The translations under genes and the position numbers were made by a program. Positions 1 through 8,901 of a DNA stretch of 64,000 nt are shown here, one piece after another. The notes below the pieces were generated by a model that made no database searches, had not been told where the DNA came from, and worked only from the letters and a program-made list of their open reading frames with translations. Each line of letters starts with the position of its first letter. The stretch's first letter is position 1. Source of the DNA: Streptomyces sp. M92 (lineage in GTDB: Bacteria; Actinomycetota; Actinomycetes; Streptomycetales; Streptomycetaceae); NCBI RefSeq assembly GCF_028473745.1, contig NZ_CP101137.1:5766001-5830000 (forward strand). Reading direction: 5' to 3'.

Positions 1-56
1 CATCGGCAAGGACTGACGGAGAGATGGAGCAGGGGGCACTGTCGCTCTCGACCCCA

Positions 57-73
57 CTTCGCCACTCGCGAAG
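57..73. terminator. Small hairpin, possible terminator
   Basis: CTTCGC and GCGAAG form a perfect 6-bp stem around a 5-nt loop. It lies downstream of a reading frame that ends at position 16 (a gene almost wholly outside the window) and downstream of the minus-strand acetyltransferase. There is no U-tract, which is usual in Streptomyces terminators. Confidence 0.35.
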
Positions 74-114
74 GGTCAGCCCGGATCACCCGTTACGAGG
101 CCGGCACCCGCGTC

Positions 115-648
115 CTATTCCTGATACTGCGTCAGGTCGATCCCGAACACCTTCAGGTCGTAGCCGTGGACGGGGTGCTGTACGGCAGCTTCCGCCTGCA
201 TGCCAAGCTTGTCGACCACTGCCGCGGAGGCACTGTCACCCGTGCGCAGTACGGCGACCACCCGCTCGAGACCGCGGTCCTGCAAGGCAAACTCCAAAGC
301 GGCGTGCGCCGCTTCGGAGGCATACCCCTGCCCCCAGAACACGCGCCCGAGCCGCCAGCCGACCGCGACCTGACCGGCCACCTCGTCCGGTTCAGCGGCC
401 ACGGTCAGGCCCACCGCGCCCGCCAGTTCACCGGATCCCAGAAGCTCGACCGCGAACACCCCGAATCCTTCGTCGTCCCACTCCTCCTCCCACGCCTCGA
501 TGTCCCCGGCGGTCTGCCCCGTCGAGCGCGGCCTGCCGTCACCGATGTTCCGCATGACCGCCGGATCGGCATGGATCTCGGACAGGGGGACGAGGTCGTC
601 CTCCAGCCAGCGGCGCAGAAGGAGACGGGGCGTGCGGATCTCGGTCAT
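115..648 (-). CDS. GNAT family N-acetyltransferase (RimJ/RimL type)
   Basis: A 177-residue cytoplasmic acetyl-CoA-dependent N-acetyltransferase. It opens with the RimJ-type phrase TPRLLLRRW and has an acetyl-CoA-binding stretch around residues 108-120 (GWRLGRVFWGQGYASEA), followed by the usual final strand with KLGMQ. I started it at the ATG of MTEIRTPRL because an upstream in-frame ATG would only add a basic, non-homologous tail. The acceptor (ribosomal protein, antibiotic or other small amine) cannot be told from sequence. It is a lone gene. Confidence 0.85.
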   Translation of the reverse strand: MTEIRTPRLLLRRWLEDDLVPLSEIHADPAVMRNIGDGRPRSTGQTAGDIEAWEEEWDDEGFGVFAVELLGSGELAGAVGLTVAAEPDEVAGQVAVGWRLGRVFWGQGYASEAAHAALEFALQDRGLERVVAVLRTGDSASAAVVDKLGMQAEAAVQHPVHGYDLKVFGIDLTQYQE

Positions 649-806
649 GCCCCCATCCTGCCGATGCGGCGCCTGGGGCGCGAACCAGCGGCATCGTAGC
701 CAGGTCAGCGTGGCGATCCGGCTGACTGACAACTGGCCCCTACTGGTGCGCCGGGAGACCTCCGGTGAGGGAGCGCGGAGCCCTCGGCCCCTTCCGGACG
801 CGTAGC

Positions 807-1292
807 ATGCTCCATGTGCAATCGAGTATTCCGTCCGTACGCGGCGAGACCTTCGTACGCCGGGCGGTCGCCCGGGACGCCAAGCGGCTCACGCGGCTCG
901 TGCGCGGCTCGCGCGCCTATGAGGGGCAGTACGCGGCGATGGTCTCCGGCTACCGTGTCGGACCCGACTACATCGAGAACCACCGGGTCTTCGTAGCGGT
1001 CGAGGACGTCACGGGACGGGTGGTCGGGTTCTATGCGCTGCTCCTCGTGCCGCCAGAGCTGGACCTGCTTTTCGTACAGGACGGTACGCAGGGCCGCGGC
1101 ATCGGGCGGCTGCTTGTTGATCACATGAAGACCCAGGCGCGCGCTGCAGGGCTGGACCGTGTACGGGTGGTGTCGCATCCTCCGGCCGAGGGTTTCTACC
1201 GCAGTGTGGGCGCCCTGCCCACCGGAACCGCCTCCGCGAACCCGCCCGCGGTGGCATGGGACCGGCCCGAGCTGGAATTCCTGATCCCGTAA
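807..1292 (+). CDS. GNAT family N-acetyltransferase
   Basis: A GNAT protein of about 161 residues. FVRRAVARDAKRLTRLV begins the fold, and FVQDGTQGRGIGRLLVDHM is the motif A acetyl-CoA loop (Q/R-x-x-G-x-G/A). Its C-terminal part (GFYRSVGALPTGT) matches the last beta-alpha unit of small GNATs. The start is the ATG 42 nt inside the longest frame; the extra leader looks non-coding, and a GTG at 816 is an alternative. It is transcribed away from the first acetyltransferase. The substrate is unknown. Confidence 0.8.
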   Translation: MLHVQSSIPSVRGETFVRRAVARDAKRLTRLVRGSRAYEGQYAAMVSGYRVGPDYIENHRVFVAVEDVTGRVVGFYALLLVPPELDLLFVQDGTQGRGIGRLLVDHMKTQARAAGLDRVRVVSHPPAEGFYRSVGALPTGTASANPPAVAWDRPELEFLIP

Positions 1293-1584
1293 CTGGCGAC
1301 TTGCCCCCGTCGCCGTACGCGACTCGCCCCCCTCACGTCATCGATGCCTCCGCGCATCGCCCGTAACGCGGAGCGTGCACGGTGTGGGCTCGGCCGCATG
1401 GTTCGAGAGCTCCCTGACGGGCGTGGTCGGGCCTGACCGGGACAGCGGGGGCCGCGCTCTCGGTCGGTGGCTGGCGGAGTCCGGTCCCCCGCACAGGTGC
1501 ACGTCCTCGCAGTGCGGCCTCGGCTCCCCTGTCGGCCACAGCAAGGGCCCACCGACCGAGCCGGCCCTGACCGATGACGCCCCG

Positions 1585-1860
1585 CACGCGGATGCGGCCG
1601 CAACGACGGCTACACCCTCGATCGCGAGATCGAAGACATCAGCGCTCGATCCCGGACGTCGGCGGATCGGCGTCGCTGTTCGGCTCGTCTTCCGGACCGG
1701 TCCTCGCCCTGCGGGCGGCCGCCGCCGGATTGAGCATCACCCGCCCGGCCCTCTACGAGTCGCCGTTCGTGGTCGCCGAAGGAGAGGCGGGGCCACCCAG
1801 GGATCTGGGGCAGCTCACCACATTGCTCGAGGACGGGCGGCACAGCAGCGCGCCGTCGGT
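1585..1860 (+). pseudogene. Alpha/beta hydrolase remnant
   Basis: Two adjacent frames join into part of an alpha/beta hydrolase. RGCGRNDGYTLDREIEDI is read in one frame, then after a frameshift near 1640 come IPDVGGSASLFGSSSG (the GxSxG nucleophile elbow), ALRAAAAGLSITRPALYE and LTTLLEDGRHS. Intact relatives carry these blocks in this order. The N-terminal strands before the block and the catalytic Asp/His after it are not readable, so the gene is dead. From 1861 to 2280 I see no recognisable gene. Confidence 0.6.
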
Positions 1861-2280
1861 CACGGCTCCCAAGAAGGCCGCCCCGGAGATCGCACCGAGT
1901 TCAAGAAGGGACGAACCTGTGGTTCGACCGGTTCGGTGGGCCTTGCACGCCCGGGACCCGGACCTGAGTGCACAGCCACGGGTCCTTGGCACGTCAGCGA
2001 CCTCTCCCCCATAGGCCGGGGATCCGACAGGCATTCCCGGGATACGGGTGCGTGGGGTCTCGGACACGGCCCTCTCCGAGCCGGTCGATCGCCTCAGCAC
2101 TCGTGACGGAGATCGAGCAGAAAGGCCCTCGCTGCTGTACCACCGAGGACGGCACGTACTGGCTGTGCCGGGGCACAGACGTCAGCCCTCGAACAGCAGC
2201 GGATCATCATCGCCGTACCGGACCGCCATATCAGGTACCTTCACGGAAGGCCGAGCGCGTCTGTCCCGACGAGGAGGGCC

Positions 2281-4011
2281 ATGGACGTCACCAGTACGGG
2301 TCCCGGGGATGCTTCCTCGCCCAGACACCAGGAGCGGCCCGGCCTCGTGCCCGCCCCGTCCCTGGAGGACGTGCGGGCGGCTGCCCTCACCGTCGATGAG
2401 GACGGCGTCATCGTCTCCGCCAACGGGGCGGCCGAGAGCCTGCTGCACCGGAGCCGTGAGGATTTCGTCGGGCAGGACGTCCATGACCTGCTGCACCGGG
2501 ACAGCCACGGGCGGGTCCCGCCCCGTACGCGCTGCCGGTCCGGTGAGGCCCTGCGCGACCGGCGGACCGAGCACGGTGACCCGGACTGGTTCGCCCGCGG
2601 GGACGGCGTACTCGTCCGACTGGCCTGGTGCGTCGCACCGTACTCGTCCGGACACCGGAGCACGGGCGCCCTGGTCCTGCTGTACGGGCGGGGACGGAGC
2701 GCGCCCGAGGAAGACCTCGACGGGGCCCCGGAGGGCCTGACGGAACTGGACCGCCTCGCCCTGCTCGCCGAGACGACGACGCAGCTGACGTCCACCCTGG
2801 ACACGGACGAGGCCCTGCACCGGCTGGCGGACCTGACCTTGCCCCGACTCGCGGACTGGGCGGTGATCGATCTGATCGCCGAGCGGGACGAGGTGCGGCG
2901 CGCGCTGGTGATGGAGTACAAGGACGGCAGCCTGATCGGCCACGAGGACCTGCAGGGGCCCATGCCGCCTGTTCCCGAGGAGTCGCCCATGCCCTTGTCG
3001 CGGGCGCTGCGCGGTGCCGCGTCCTCTCTCGCCGGTCCCGCCATCTACCAGGGCCCTCCCGATTCGGGCATCGCGGTGGAACAGCGGCGCCTGTTCGCCG
3101 AGACAGGCATACACTCCGCGGTCATCGCGCCCATCCGAGGGCTGCGCGACACCATCGGGGCGCTGACCCTGGGCCGCTCCCGGCGGCCGGCGGCCTTCAC
3201 CACCGCCGACCTCCCGCTGCTGGAGGACATCACCCGGCGTGCGGGCCTGGCGCTCGACAACGCACGCCTGTACCAGCGCCAGCGCAAGGTCGCCGAGACC
3301 ATGCAACGGCACCTGTTGCCCCAACTTCCCGCCGTGCCCGGCGTCGACATGGCCGTGCGCTACGTGCCGGCTCCGCACGCCTCGTCCGTCGGCGGCGACT
3401 GGTACGACGCCTTCGCCCTGACCGACAGCTCGCACGCCCTGGTCATCGGCGACGTCGTCGGGCACGACCTGGACGCCGCGGCGGGTATGGCCCAGGTCCG
3501 CAACATGCTCCGCGCCTTCGCCTGGGCCCAGCCCCGGGCCGAGCCCAGCGCCGTCGTCACCCAACTCGACGAAGCGGTGAAACACATCGCCGAAGTGCCG
3601 ACGGCGACCATAATCCTCGCCACGCTCACCGTCGGCGAGGACGCGCTGTGGCGACTGCGCTGGACCAACGCGGGGCACCCGCCGCCGCTGCTCGTCAGCC
3701 ACGACGGCCGGGCCGACTACCTGGAAGACGCCCACGGCATCCTCCTGGGGACGGGGTTCAGTAGATCCCGGCCCAGCGCGGTCACCGTGCTGCCACCCGG
3801 CGCCACGCTCCTCTTCTACACCGACGGCCTGGTCGAGTCCCGGCACCGCTCCATCGACCTCGGCCTGGACCGGTTGCGTCGGCACGCGGCATCTCTGGCC
3901 CACCGGCCCCTGGGATCGTTCTGCGACTCGCTGCTGGAGCAGGTCCGCCCCGAGGACAACGACGACGATGTCGCCATGCTGGCGCTGCGAACGCCCGATC
4001 GCGCACGGTGA
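2281..4011 (+). CDS. PAS-GAF-SpoIIE PP2C-type serine phosphatase
   Basis: A 576-residue cytoplasmic regulator. An N-terminal PAS-like region (about 30-138) and a GAF domain (about 160-330) sit before a SpoIIE/RsbU PP2C domain (about 345-573). The phosphatase metal motifs are clear: GGDWYDAF near residue 372, GDVVGHDLDAA near 391 and the late NDDDVAMLALR. Proteins of this build dephosphorylate STAS anti-anti-sigma factors in partner-switching pathways. A STAS gene lies 1.4 kb downstream and a sigma-factor tail overlaps its stop codon. That context suggests control of a SigB-like stress sigma factor, but the partner is inferred. Confidence 0.88.
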   Translation: MDVTSTGPGDASSPRHQERPGLVPAPSLEDVRAAALTVDEDGVIVSANGAAESLLHRSREDFVGQDVHDLLHRDSHGRVPPRTRCRSGEALRDRRTEHGDPDWFARGDGVLVRLAWCVAPYSSGHRSTGALVLLYGRGRSAPEEDLDGAPEGLTELDRLALLAETTTQLTSTLDTDEALHRLADLTLPRLADWAVIDLIAERDEVRRALVMEYKDGSLIGHEDLQGPMPPVPEESPMPLSRALRGAASSLAGPAIYQGPPDSGIAVEQRRLFAETGIHSAVIAPIRGLRDTIGALTLGRSRRPAAFTTADLPLLEDITRRAGLALDNARLYQRQRKVAETMQRHLLPQLPAVPGVDMAVRYVPAPHASSVGGDWYDAFALTDSSHALVIGDVVGHDLDAAAGMAQVRNMLRAFAWAQPRAEPSAVVTQLDEAVKHIAEVPTATIILATLTVGEDALWRLRWTNAGHPPPLLVSHDGRADYLEDAHGILLGTGFSRSRPSAVTVLPPGATLLFYTDGLVESRHRSIDLGLDRLRRHAASLAHRPLGSFCDSLLEQVRPEDNDDDVAMLALRTPDRAR

Positions 4012-4169
4012 ACACGGGCAGCCCCGTCCCGGCCATCCACTGGCGGTTCGTCGAGGAGCTGACCCGGAAGGACATCGGCGAACGCCTGGGCGTCTCGCAG
4101 ACGCACGTCTCCCGGCTCATCTCGCGCCTGCTGGCCCGCCTGCGCGAGGGCATGTTCAGCACGGCCTGA
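4008..4169 (+). pseudogene. C-terminal remnant of a SigB/SigF-type sigma factor
   Basis: From a GTG that overlaps the phosphatase stop codon, 53 codons encode FVEELTRKDIGERLGVSQ followed by THVSRLISRLLARLREGM. This is sigma-70 region 4.2, the -35-binding helix-turn-helix of SigB/SigF/SigH-type factors. Regions 2 and 3 are missing, so it cannot bind core polymerase as a sigma factor. It is most simply the tail of a gene whose front was deleted, joined to the phosphatase. Whether the short peptide is made is unknown. Confidence 0.7.
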
Positions 4170-4193
4170 GGCCCGGACCCGGACCTCAGGCCG
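4162..4193 (+). terminator. Strong hairpin terminator
   Basis: A perfect 10-bp stem (CGGCCTGAGG with CCTCAGGCCG) encloses a 12-nt loop. It starts inside the last codons of the sigma-factor remnant and would end the phosphatase transcript. There is no U-tract. Confidence 0.7.
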
Positions 4194-5017
4194 CCGCTTC
4201 CTCACCGGTCGACGGGTACGGTGACCGACGGATAGCGGATCTGTCGCAGGGACACAGAAGATGTTCTCATCGCGCGGGAGGCGTCGGCGCGCTTGCATGG
4301 CTCGGGGGGAACGTGGCGGTTGGCATGGGTGGGACCGGACTGGACGGTTCGTCGGTACTGCGGGCACCGGTCGGTGCGGATCCGCGGACGGCCCCGGTGA
4401 GGTATCGGCGGGAGGCGCTGCGCATCGCCGACGCCCGTCACTTCGCGACCGAATACCTCGCCCGTTCACAGCGGGGTCGGCGGTCGCCGCTTCCGGAGAG
4501 CGCGTCGGAGGCGGTCCACTGGTCTGAGCGTCCTCTTCCGCCACATCCATCGGATCCAGCTCATCGCTACTCCGCTCCGGCGTCCGTGCTGGCAGTGTCG
4601 GGCCTGGCCGACCTCACCACCGTGCACGACCCGGGTGAGGCCTGACCGCAGGTCTCGGTCCCCGGCTGCTCCGGTCGACTGCCGGGTGACGTGTCCGGGC
4701 GAGCGCTCACGTGTTCCGTCGACCCGATCGGCGACCGCCACGCGGGCGTCGTGCTCCGGTGAGGTGCTCGGACGGGCTGGGCGCCTCTTCGGTGACGACC
4801 TGATCACCAGGACCCCAGTCGGGCGCGAGGAAGAGGTTCCGCCACTGCGGCGCCGGGACGTCGGCGGCCGGCCCACCCATCGTCTCATCCCGCTGCCGAA
4901 GCCGTATGTCGCTCATGCCTGACTTCCACTTCCTCACGTGCTCGAGTCCGCCGCCGCTCCGTCGACGCATCCAGATGCTTTACGATTCCCGGCCTGCATC
5001 GCCGTGGACCGATCGGT
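4194..5017. other. Gene-poor stretch with a possible anti-sigma kinase scrap
   Basis: No intact gene is visible. At about 4395-4510 on the plus strand, one frame reads ALRIADARHFATEYLARS and then LPESASEAV. This resembles the first helix and following segment of RsbW-like HATPase proteins, but the ATP-binding motifs are absent. I treat it as a possible decayed piece of the same partner-switching locus, not as a gene. Confidence 0.25.
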
Positions 5018-5260
5018 TCACGCGGCCAGGACCTCGGCCTTCATGGGGGTGACTGTGCGCTCGGCGAACTGTTCGAGAAGCCTGTCCGCCGTGGACAGAG
5101 CCTGTTCGACGGTACGGGCTCCAGTCATCGCGCACAGTGTGTACGTGGCGTCTTCGAGGAGCCTGCTCGTGCAGCCACTGGGACGTACGTCGTGGTCGAT
5201 GCGCGCCTGAGCGAACCGAGCCAGCACGGCGCGCAGCTCCTTCTCCGCCGGCAGAATCAT
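5018..5260 (-). CDS. DUF5133 domain protein
   Basis: An 80-residue cytoplasmic protein beginning MILPAEKELRAVLARF, with the later block TYTLCAMTGARTVEQALSTAD. Both match the small, mostly helical DUF5133 family that is common in Streptomyces and often found near regulators. Function is unknown. The ATG at 5260 gives the family length; the frame stays open far upstream but that part is a low-complexity extension. It precedes no other gene on its strand and lies downstream of the STAS gene in the same orientation. Confidence 0.7.
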   Translation of the reverse strand: MILPAEKELRAVLARFAQARIDHDVRPSGCTSRLLEDATYTLCAMTGARTVEQALSTADRLLEQFAERTVTPMKAEVLAA

Positions 5261-5442
5261 GGACACCTTCCCTCTCCCCTCACCCGTCCCCCTCTCGGCG
5301 CGGTTGACCGCGTCGAGAGGAAGGGACAGTCGCCACCACGCCTGACAGTCACGGTCCGCAGCTTGGGGCCATGCAGAACGTCGAATGCCCGCGATCATCA
5401 GCTCCAAGCCACACGACTTGCGTTCAGCCGGCACACGGCGCC

Positions 5443-5826
5443 CTAGGCGGCAGCGGCCTCGTCCACCGTCGCCCGTACCTTCAGGAGGCCGTCGACACCC
5501 GTCAGTTGCAAGAGGCGCAGCACTTGCCGCGTCGGCGCGGCCACCCGGAAGTCGGTCGCCTGGTGCGTGAGAATCAGCAGGCTCAGCAGGGCGGAGTCGG
5601 CGAAGGTGATGCCGGACGCGTCCAGGACCACCTTCGGACTCTTCTCGGCCGCTTCTCTCAGTGCGTCGGCCAGCGGTTCGACCGAGTTCATGTCGTACGC
5701 GCCCCGGGCGCCGACGACCCAGGCGCCGTGCATCGCGTACTGCGCTGGCGCGGGTCGGTCCAGGGCCGGGGGCCGACTCCGGTCGGTGTGGCGCGAGCAC
5801 CCTGCGGCCGCTGCATCCCAAGACAC
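5443..5826 (-). CDS. STAS domain anti-anti-sigma factor
   Basis: About 127 residues. The STAS fold is recognised from HGAWVVGARGAYDMNSVEPL, then VVLDASGITFADSALLSLLILTHQ. Here the serine in FADSALL is in the place phosphorylated by RsbW-type kinases. The end reads LLQLTGVDGLLKV. I chose a GTG start at 5826 because GGAGG lies 9 nt upstream; an ATG at 5733 would cut the first strand. It is a plausible substrate of the SpoIIE phosphatase at 2281, though many genomes hold several such pairs. It is divergent from the winged-helix gene at 5926. Confidence 0.85.
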   Translation of the reverse strand: MSWDAAAAGCSRHTDRSRPPALDRPAPAQYAMHGAWVVGARGAYDMNSVEPLADALREAAEKSPKVVLDASGITFADSALLSLLILTHQATDFRVAAPTRQVLRLLQLTGVDGLLKVRATVDEAAAA

Positions 5827-5925
5827 CCTCGGGTCCCTCCTATGTCTGCCACGGGGACGGAACACGTCATCTCTAGCATGAAAAGCATGTCACGTATTGG
5901 CTGTCACGCAAAGACGGTCCCTAGA

Positions 5926-6273
5926 ATGCTGTACATGGTTGAAGTGCCTGAATCTCACTCCGGATGGACGTTCGTCACCAACCACGCGCGTGTGCTGGCG
6001 GCCATCGCCGATAAACCGAACGTGCGGATCCGCGACATCGCCGTCCACTGCAGACTCACCGAGCGCGCCGTCCAGCGGATCATCTCGGACCTGGAACAGG
6101 ACGGCTATCTCTCCCACACCCGCGACGGGCGCAGCAACATCTACCGTATCGAGCCGGACAGGGTTCTGCGCCACCCCGCGGAAGCAGGGCTGACCGTGGC
6201 CGCTCTGCTGTCCCTGCTCGTCCGGGACGAGACCGACCACGGGCGGTCGGCCGACTCCAGCGCCGCCCGCTGA
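5926..6273 (+). CDS. Winged-helix MarR-like transcriptional regulator
   Basis: A small (about 115 aa) DNA-binding protein. After GWTFVTNHARVLAAIAD comes a typical winged helix: RIRDIAVHCRLTERAVQRII is the recognition region and DLEQDGYLSHTRDGRSN the wing. The C-terminal part RHPAEAGLTVAALLSLL occurs in many Streptomyces relatives. No ligand pocket is evident. An alternative ATG at 5935 would remove three residues. It is divergent from the STAS gene, and the 99-bp spacer should hold both promoters. Confidence 0.8.
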   Translation: MLYMVEVPESHSGWTFVTNHARVLAAIADKPNVRIRDIAVHCRLTERAVQRIISDLEQDGYLSHTRDGRSNIYRIEPDRVLRHPAEAGLTVAALLSLLVRDETDHGRSADSSAAR

Positions 6274-6401
6274 CGGCGAATCAGGTCGTCGGAGTCGCGC
6301 ACAGTCACTCCGGTCCCTCAGAAGAATCGTCAGGTGCCCGCTGCATGTGCACGGCGTCAACGGGCACATGCACGTTCCTGAACGGGAGGGGAGCGACGAA
6401 C

Positions 6402-6962
6402 ATGACGACTGAGCCGATCACCTGGTCGAAGGCGACTCCCAGCGGCTGCGATGCGTGCGGAGGACACGGCCCCGAGGCCCTGGGCGAGGCTCCGGAGACG
6501 CCACGCGAGCGCGTCAACCGCCAGTGGAACGAGATCATGCAGGAGACGCGCGTCGCTCAGACGGGCGTCCAGATCCTCTTCGGCTTCCTGCTCAGTGTCG
6601 CCTTCACGCCTCTCTTCCACGACCTGGGAACGTTCGAGCACGCCGTCTACGTCCTCACCGTGGTCTCGGGTGCCACGGCCACCGCCTGCCTGATCGCCCC
6701 GGTCTCCATCCACCGCTTCCTGTCGGGGCAGCGGATGAAGGACGAGATGGTGGAGGTGGCGCATCGCCTGATGATGTGCGGCATGCTGCTGATGGCCATA
6801 ACCATTGGGTGCACGCTCCTCCTGATCCTGCACGTGGTTGTACCGGGAATCCTGGCGAAACTGCTCGTCGGCGGTGTGATGGCCTGGTTCGCGCTGTCGT
6901 GGTACGCCCTTCCCCTGTGGCTCCGCCGCCGGTCCGCCCGGCGCGCAGCCCGGGACGGGTGA
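6402..6962 (+). CDS. DUF6328 family membrane protein
   Basis: A 186-residue inner-membrane protein. After a hydrophilic start with a CDAC pair, the segment RQWNEIMQETRVAQTGVQIL leads into four hydrophobic helices (about residues 60-175) and a basic tail. The order and the RVAQTGVQIL signature fit DUF6328, a Streptomyces family of unknown role. A strong GGGAGGGG ribosome site 10 nt before the ATG decides the start. No partner gene is adjacent on this strand. Confidence 0.75.
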   Translation: MTTEPITWSKATPSGCDACGGHGPEALGEAPETPRERVNRQWNEIMQETRVAQTGVQILFGFLLSVAFTPLFHDLGTFEHAVYVLTVVSGATATACLIAPVSIHRFLSGQRMKDEMVEVAHRLMMCGMLLMAITIGCTLLLILHVVVPGILAKLLVGGVMAWFALSWYALPLWLRRRSARRAARDG

Positions 6963-6988
6963 ACCTCGTCCCGGACGTTCCCCGTCGG

Positions 6989-7201
6989 CTAATGCGCCCC
7001 CACCAGCGAGCGCGGTTGCCCTCGGGCTGTGGCGGGGCAACCGCCGGCCGCTGCCGGGGGCCCGAGGCCTTGGCTGTCCTGACCGAACGACTCGGCCTGC
7101 TCCGGGAGACCGGAGAAGGGCAGATCCAGGTCGAGGTCGAGCTCGAGCTCGGGGGCTCCGTGGGACAGAACGATCTCGGAACGCATGCTTCTGGGATGCA
7201 C
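6989..7201 (-). CDS. Small ORF resembling a RiPP leader peptide (tentative)
   Basis: A 70-codon frame (GTG start, or ATG at 7186) encodes MRSEIVLSHGAPELELDLDL and then DLPFSGLPEQ. The acidic alternating L/D block recalls leader regions of class I lanthipeptide and thiopeptide precursors. The tail has one Cys and few Ser/Thr (GGCPATARGQPRSLVGAH), so it is a poor core. It lies 150 bp from the ruins of a lanthipeptide dehydratase but on the opposite strand. No clear ribosome site is present. It may be a decayed precursor or chance. Confidence 0.25.
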   Translation of the reverse strand: MHPRSMRSEIVLSHGAPELELDLDLDLPFSGLPEQAESFGQDSQGLGPPAAAGGCPATARGQPRSLVGAH

Positions 7202-7349
7202 GGACTCAACTTCGCTTCGCCGAGCAGCTGTGCGATCGGCACACGCTGCCCCATCTGTCGCTTACGGACTGAGGGCCCTCGGGGGCCTCGCGGACGGGGG
7301 CGGGCTCGGGTCCGCCCCGCCCTTCCGAACGACGGCGAGGAGCACACAC

Positions 7350-8520
7350 ATGGCGGCGGCGTCCGAGACCCAGCGATCATCCGCGGCATTGGAGGTACGG
7401 GAGCCCGTGCTCGTCCGCGTCGCGAGCCGACCGCGGGGCGCTGGTCGGGCCACGGTCGACGCCGCCGAGCCGCTCCCGGGTCGCGGCAGCCCGTCTCCGA
7501 TCCCCTCCTCGGTCAGGCGGTCCGGGTGACCAGCGGCGCGTTGGCCCGCAGCCTGCTGGCCGGTCTGACGAGTGGCGAAGGCGCGACCGCGCTGGGCCGC
7601 ACACGGACCCCGAGCGCCGCGCGGACCCCGACGCGGTACGCCCGGCGGGCCAGGGCGGGCCCGACGCCCTTCGGCCTGTTCGCGGGGTCGGCAGAGCCCG
7701 GTTGGTTCGGCGGCCCAGGCGGAGCCAGGCGGCGGTGAGGTGGCGGACCGGCTCGACGGGGCGTGGCTGCGCCGCCGGGGTGCAGGCCTGGCTCACCGAG
7801 CCCTCCGTCCGCCGGCGCGTGAACGTCGCACTCAATGACCTGTGCTTTGTGCGGGACGGGCGGCTGTGTCTGTGCACCGGCGGGCAGGAGCAGTCCGTGC
7901 GCGACAACGCGCTGGTCGGTGCCGTGTGCGAGCGGGCGCGCACCTCGGTGCCGTATGCCGATCTGCCGTTGTCTCTGACGGAGCGCTTTCCGGCGCTGGA
8001 CGCCGATCGGCTCGCCCGTCAGCCGGCCGGGCTCCTGGGGCACGGCTTCCTGCTCACCTCGATCTCCCCGCACGGCATCGACGCCACGATGCTCGACGGC
8101 ATCGAGGCGGTCCTGGACGCGGCGATTCCAGACGACGCGCAGATACTGCGGGACATCCGGGCGGCCTGTGCACGGCGCCAGGAGGTCCCCCTGGACTGGG
8201 CGGCGACTCCTGGCAGCGGCTCCTGGACGAGGTCCGCCGGCTCGACGTCCCCGGCACGGACAGCGACGCGCACGCCCGGCAGCCGATCCACGTGGATCCG
8301 CGCACACCCTGCGAGTTCGTCGTACCGGAGGCGGCCGGCCGGGAAGTGCGCCGGTATGCCACCGTGGTCTGGGCGATCATCCCGGAGTGGACGATGCCGA
8401 CGTACATACGGGACCACCGGGAGCGCTTCGTCGAGCGCTACGGCACCGCCTGCGCCGTGACGTTGGGCGAGCTGGTCGATCCTCACCGCAGCCTCGGCCT
8501 CCCCCGAGTGCGGCACGGGC
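7350..8520 (+). pseudogene. Class I lanthipeptide dehydratase (LanB N-domain) ruin
   Basis: At least four frame changes break a LanB-type glutamylation domain, the tRNA-Glu-dependent half that activates Ser/Thr. Recognisable in order are EVREPVLVRVAS (start), RVTSGALARSLLAG, RPTPFGLFAG-like PTPFGLFAGSA, SVRRRVNVALNDLCFVRDGR, PYADLPLSLTERFPALDADR, GHGFLLTSISPHGID, SWQRLLDEVRRLDVPG and WAIIPEWTMPTYIRDHRERF, ending ERYGTACAVTLGELVDPHRS. The rest of the roughly 1000-residue enzyme and the elimination domain are absent. No LanC, transporter or regulator remains next to it. Confidence 0.8.
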
Positions 8521-8624
8521 GCCATGTACACACGCGGCGGCCCCGGCGACGACGCGGACGGCCCCAGGAGAGCGATCACCTCGCCGTGATGGCGCATCCG
8601 GCGCCGGTCGACGTTGCCGAGGCC

Positions 8625-8748
8625 CCTCTCGGGCATGGATGAGCCATGAGACATGCTCGACCAGCTCATGCGGGACGTCGAGCGTGGCACGATACGGGAC
8701 CAGGCGAGGCTCCTCGGACGAAGCGTGGTGCGTGCAGAACACCACCGC
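8625..8748 (-). pseudogene. N-terminal scrap of an IS5-type transposase
   Basis: One frame reads PRLVPYRATLDVPHELVEHV and SWLIHARE. This is the start of a transposase found widely in Streptomyces. Only about 35 codons survive; everything downstream is lost. It probably marks an old insertion at the edge of the dehydratase ruin. Confidence 0.55.
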
Positions 8749-8901
8749 AACGGTCAGGAGCCTCGCCTCGTCACACCATCCCGCTGACCTGCACCATCAC
8801 CCCTGCAGGACAGAATGAAAACGGTTCACTAATCCTTTTGCACCGGCCGGCCTGGAGCCGATCGCGTGGAGGTGTGCGCAGCGGCGGACTCGGACCCGCT
8901 T

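Noticed and set aside
4395..4510. Anti-sigma kinase (RsbW-like) gene
   Set aside because: Only a faint likeness to the first helix; the ATP-binding N and G boxes are not found.
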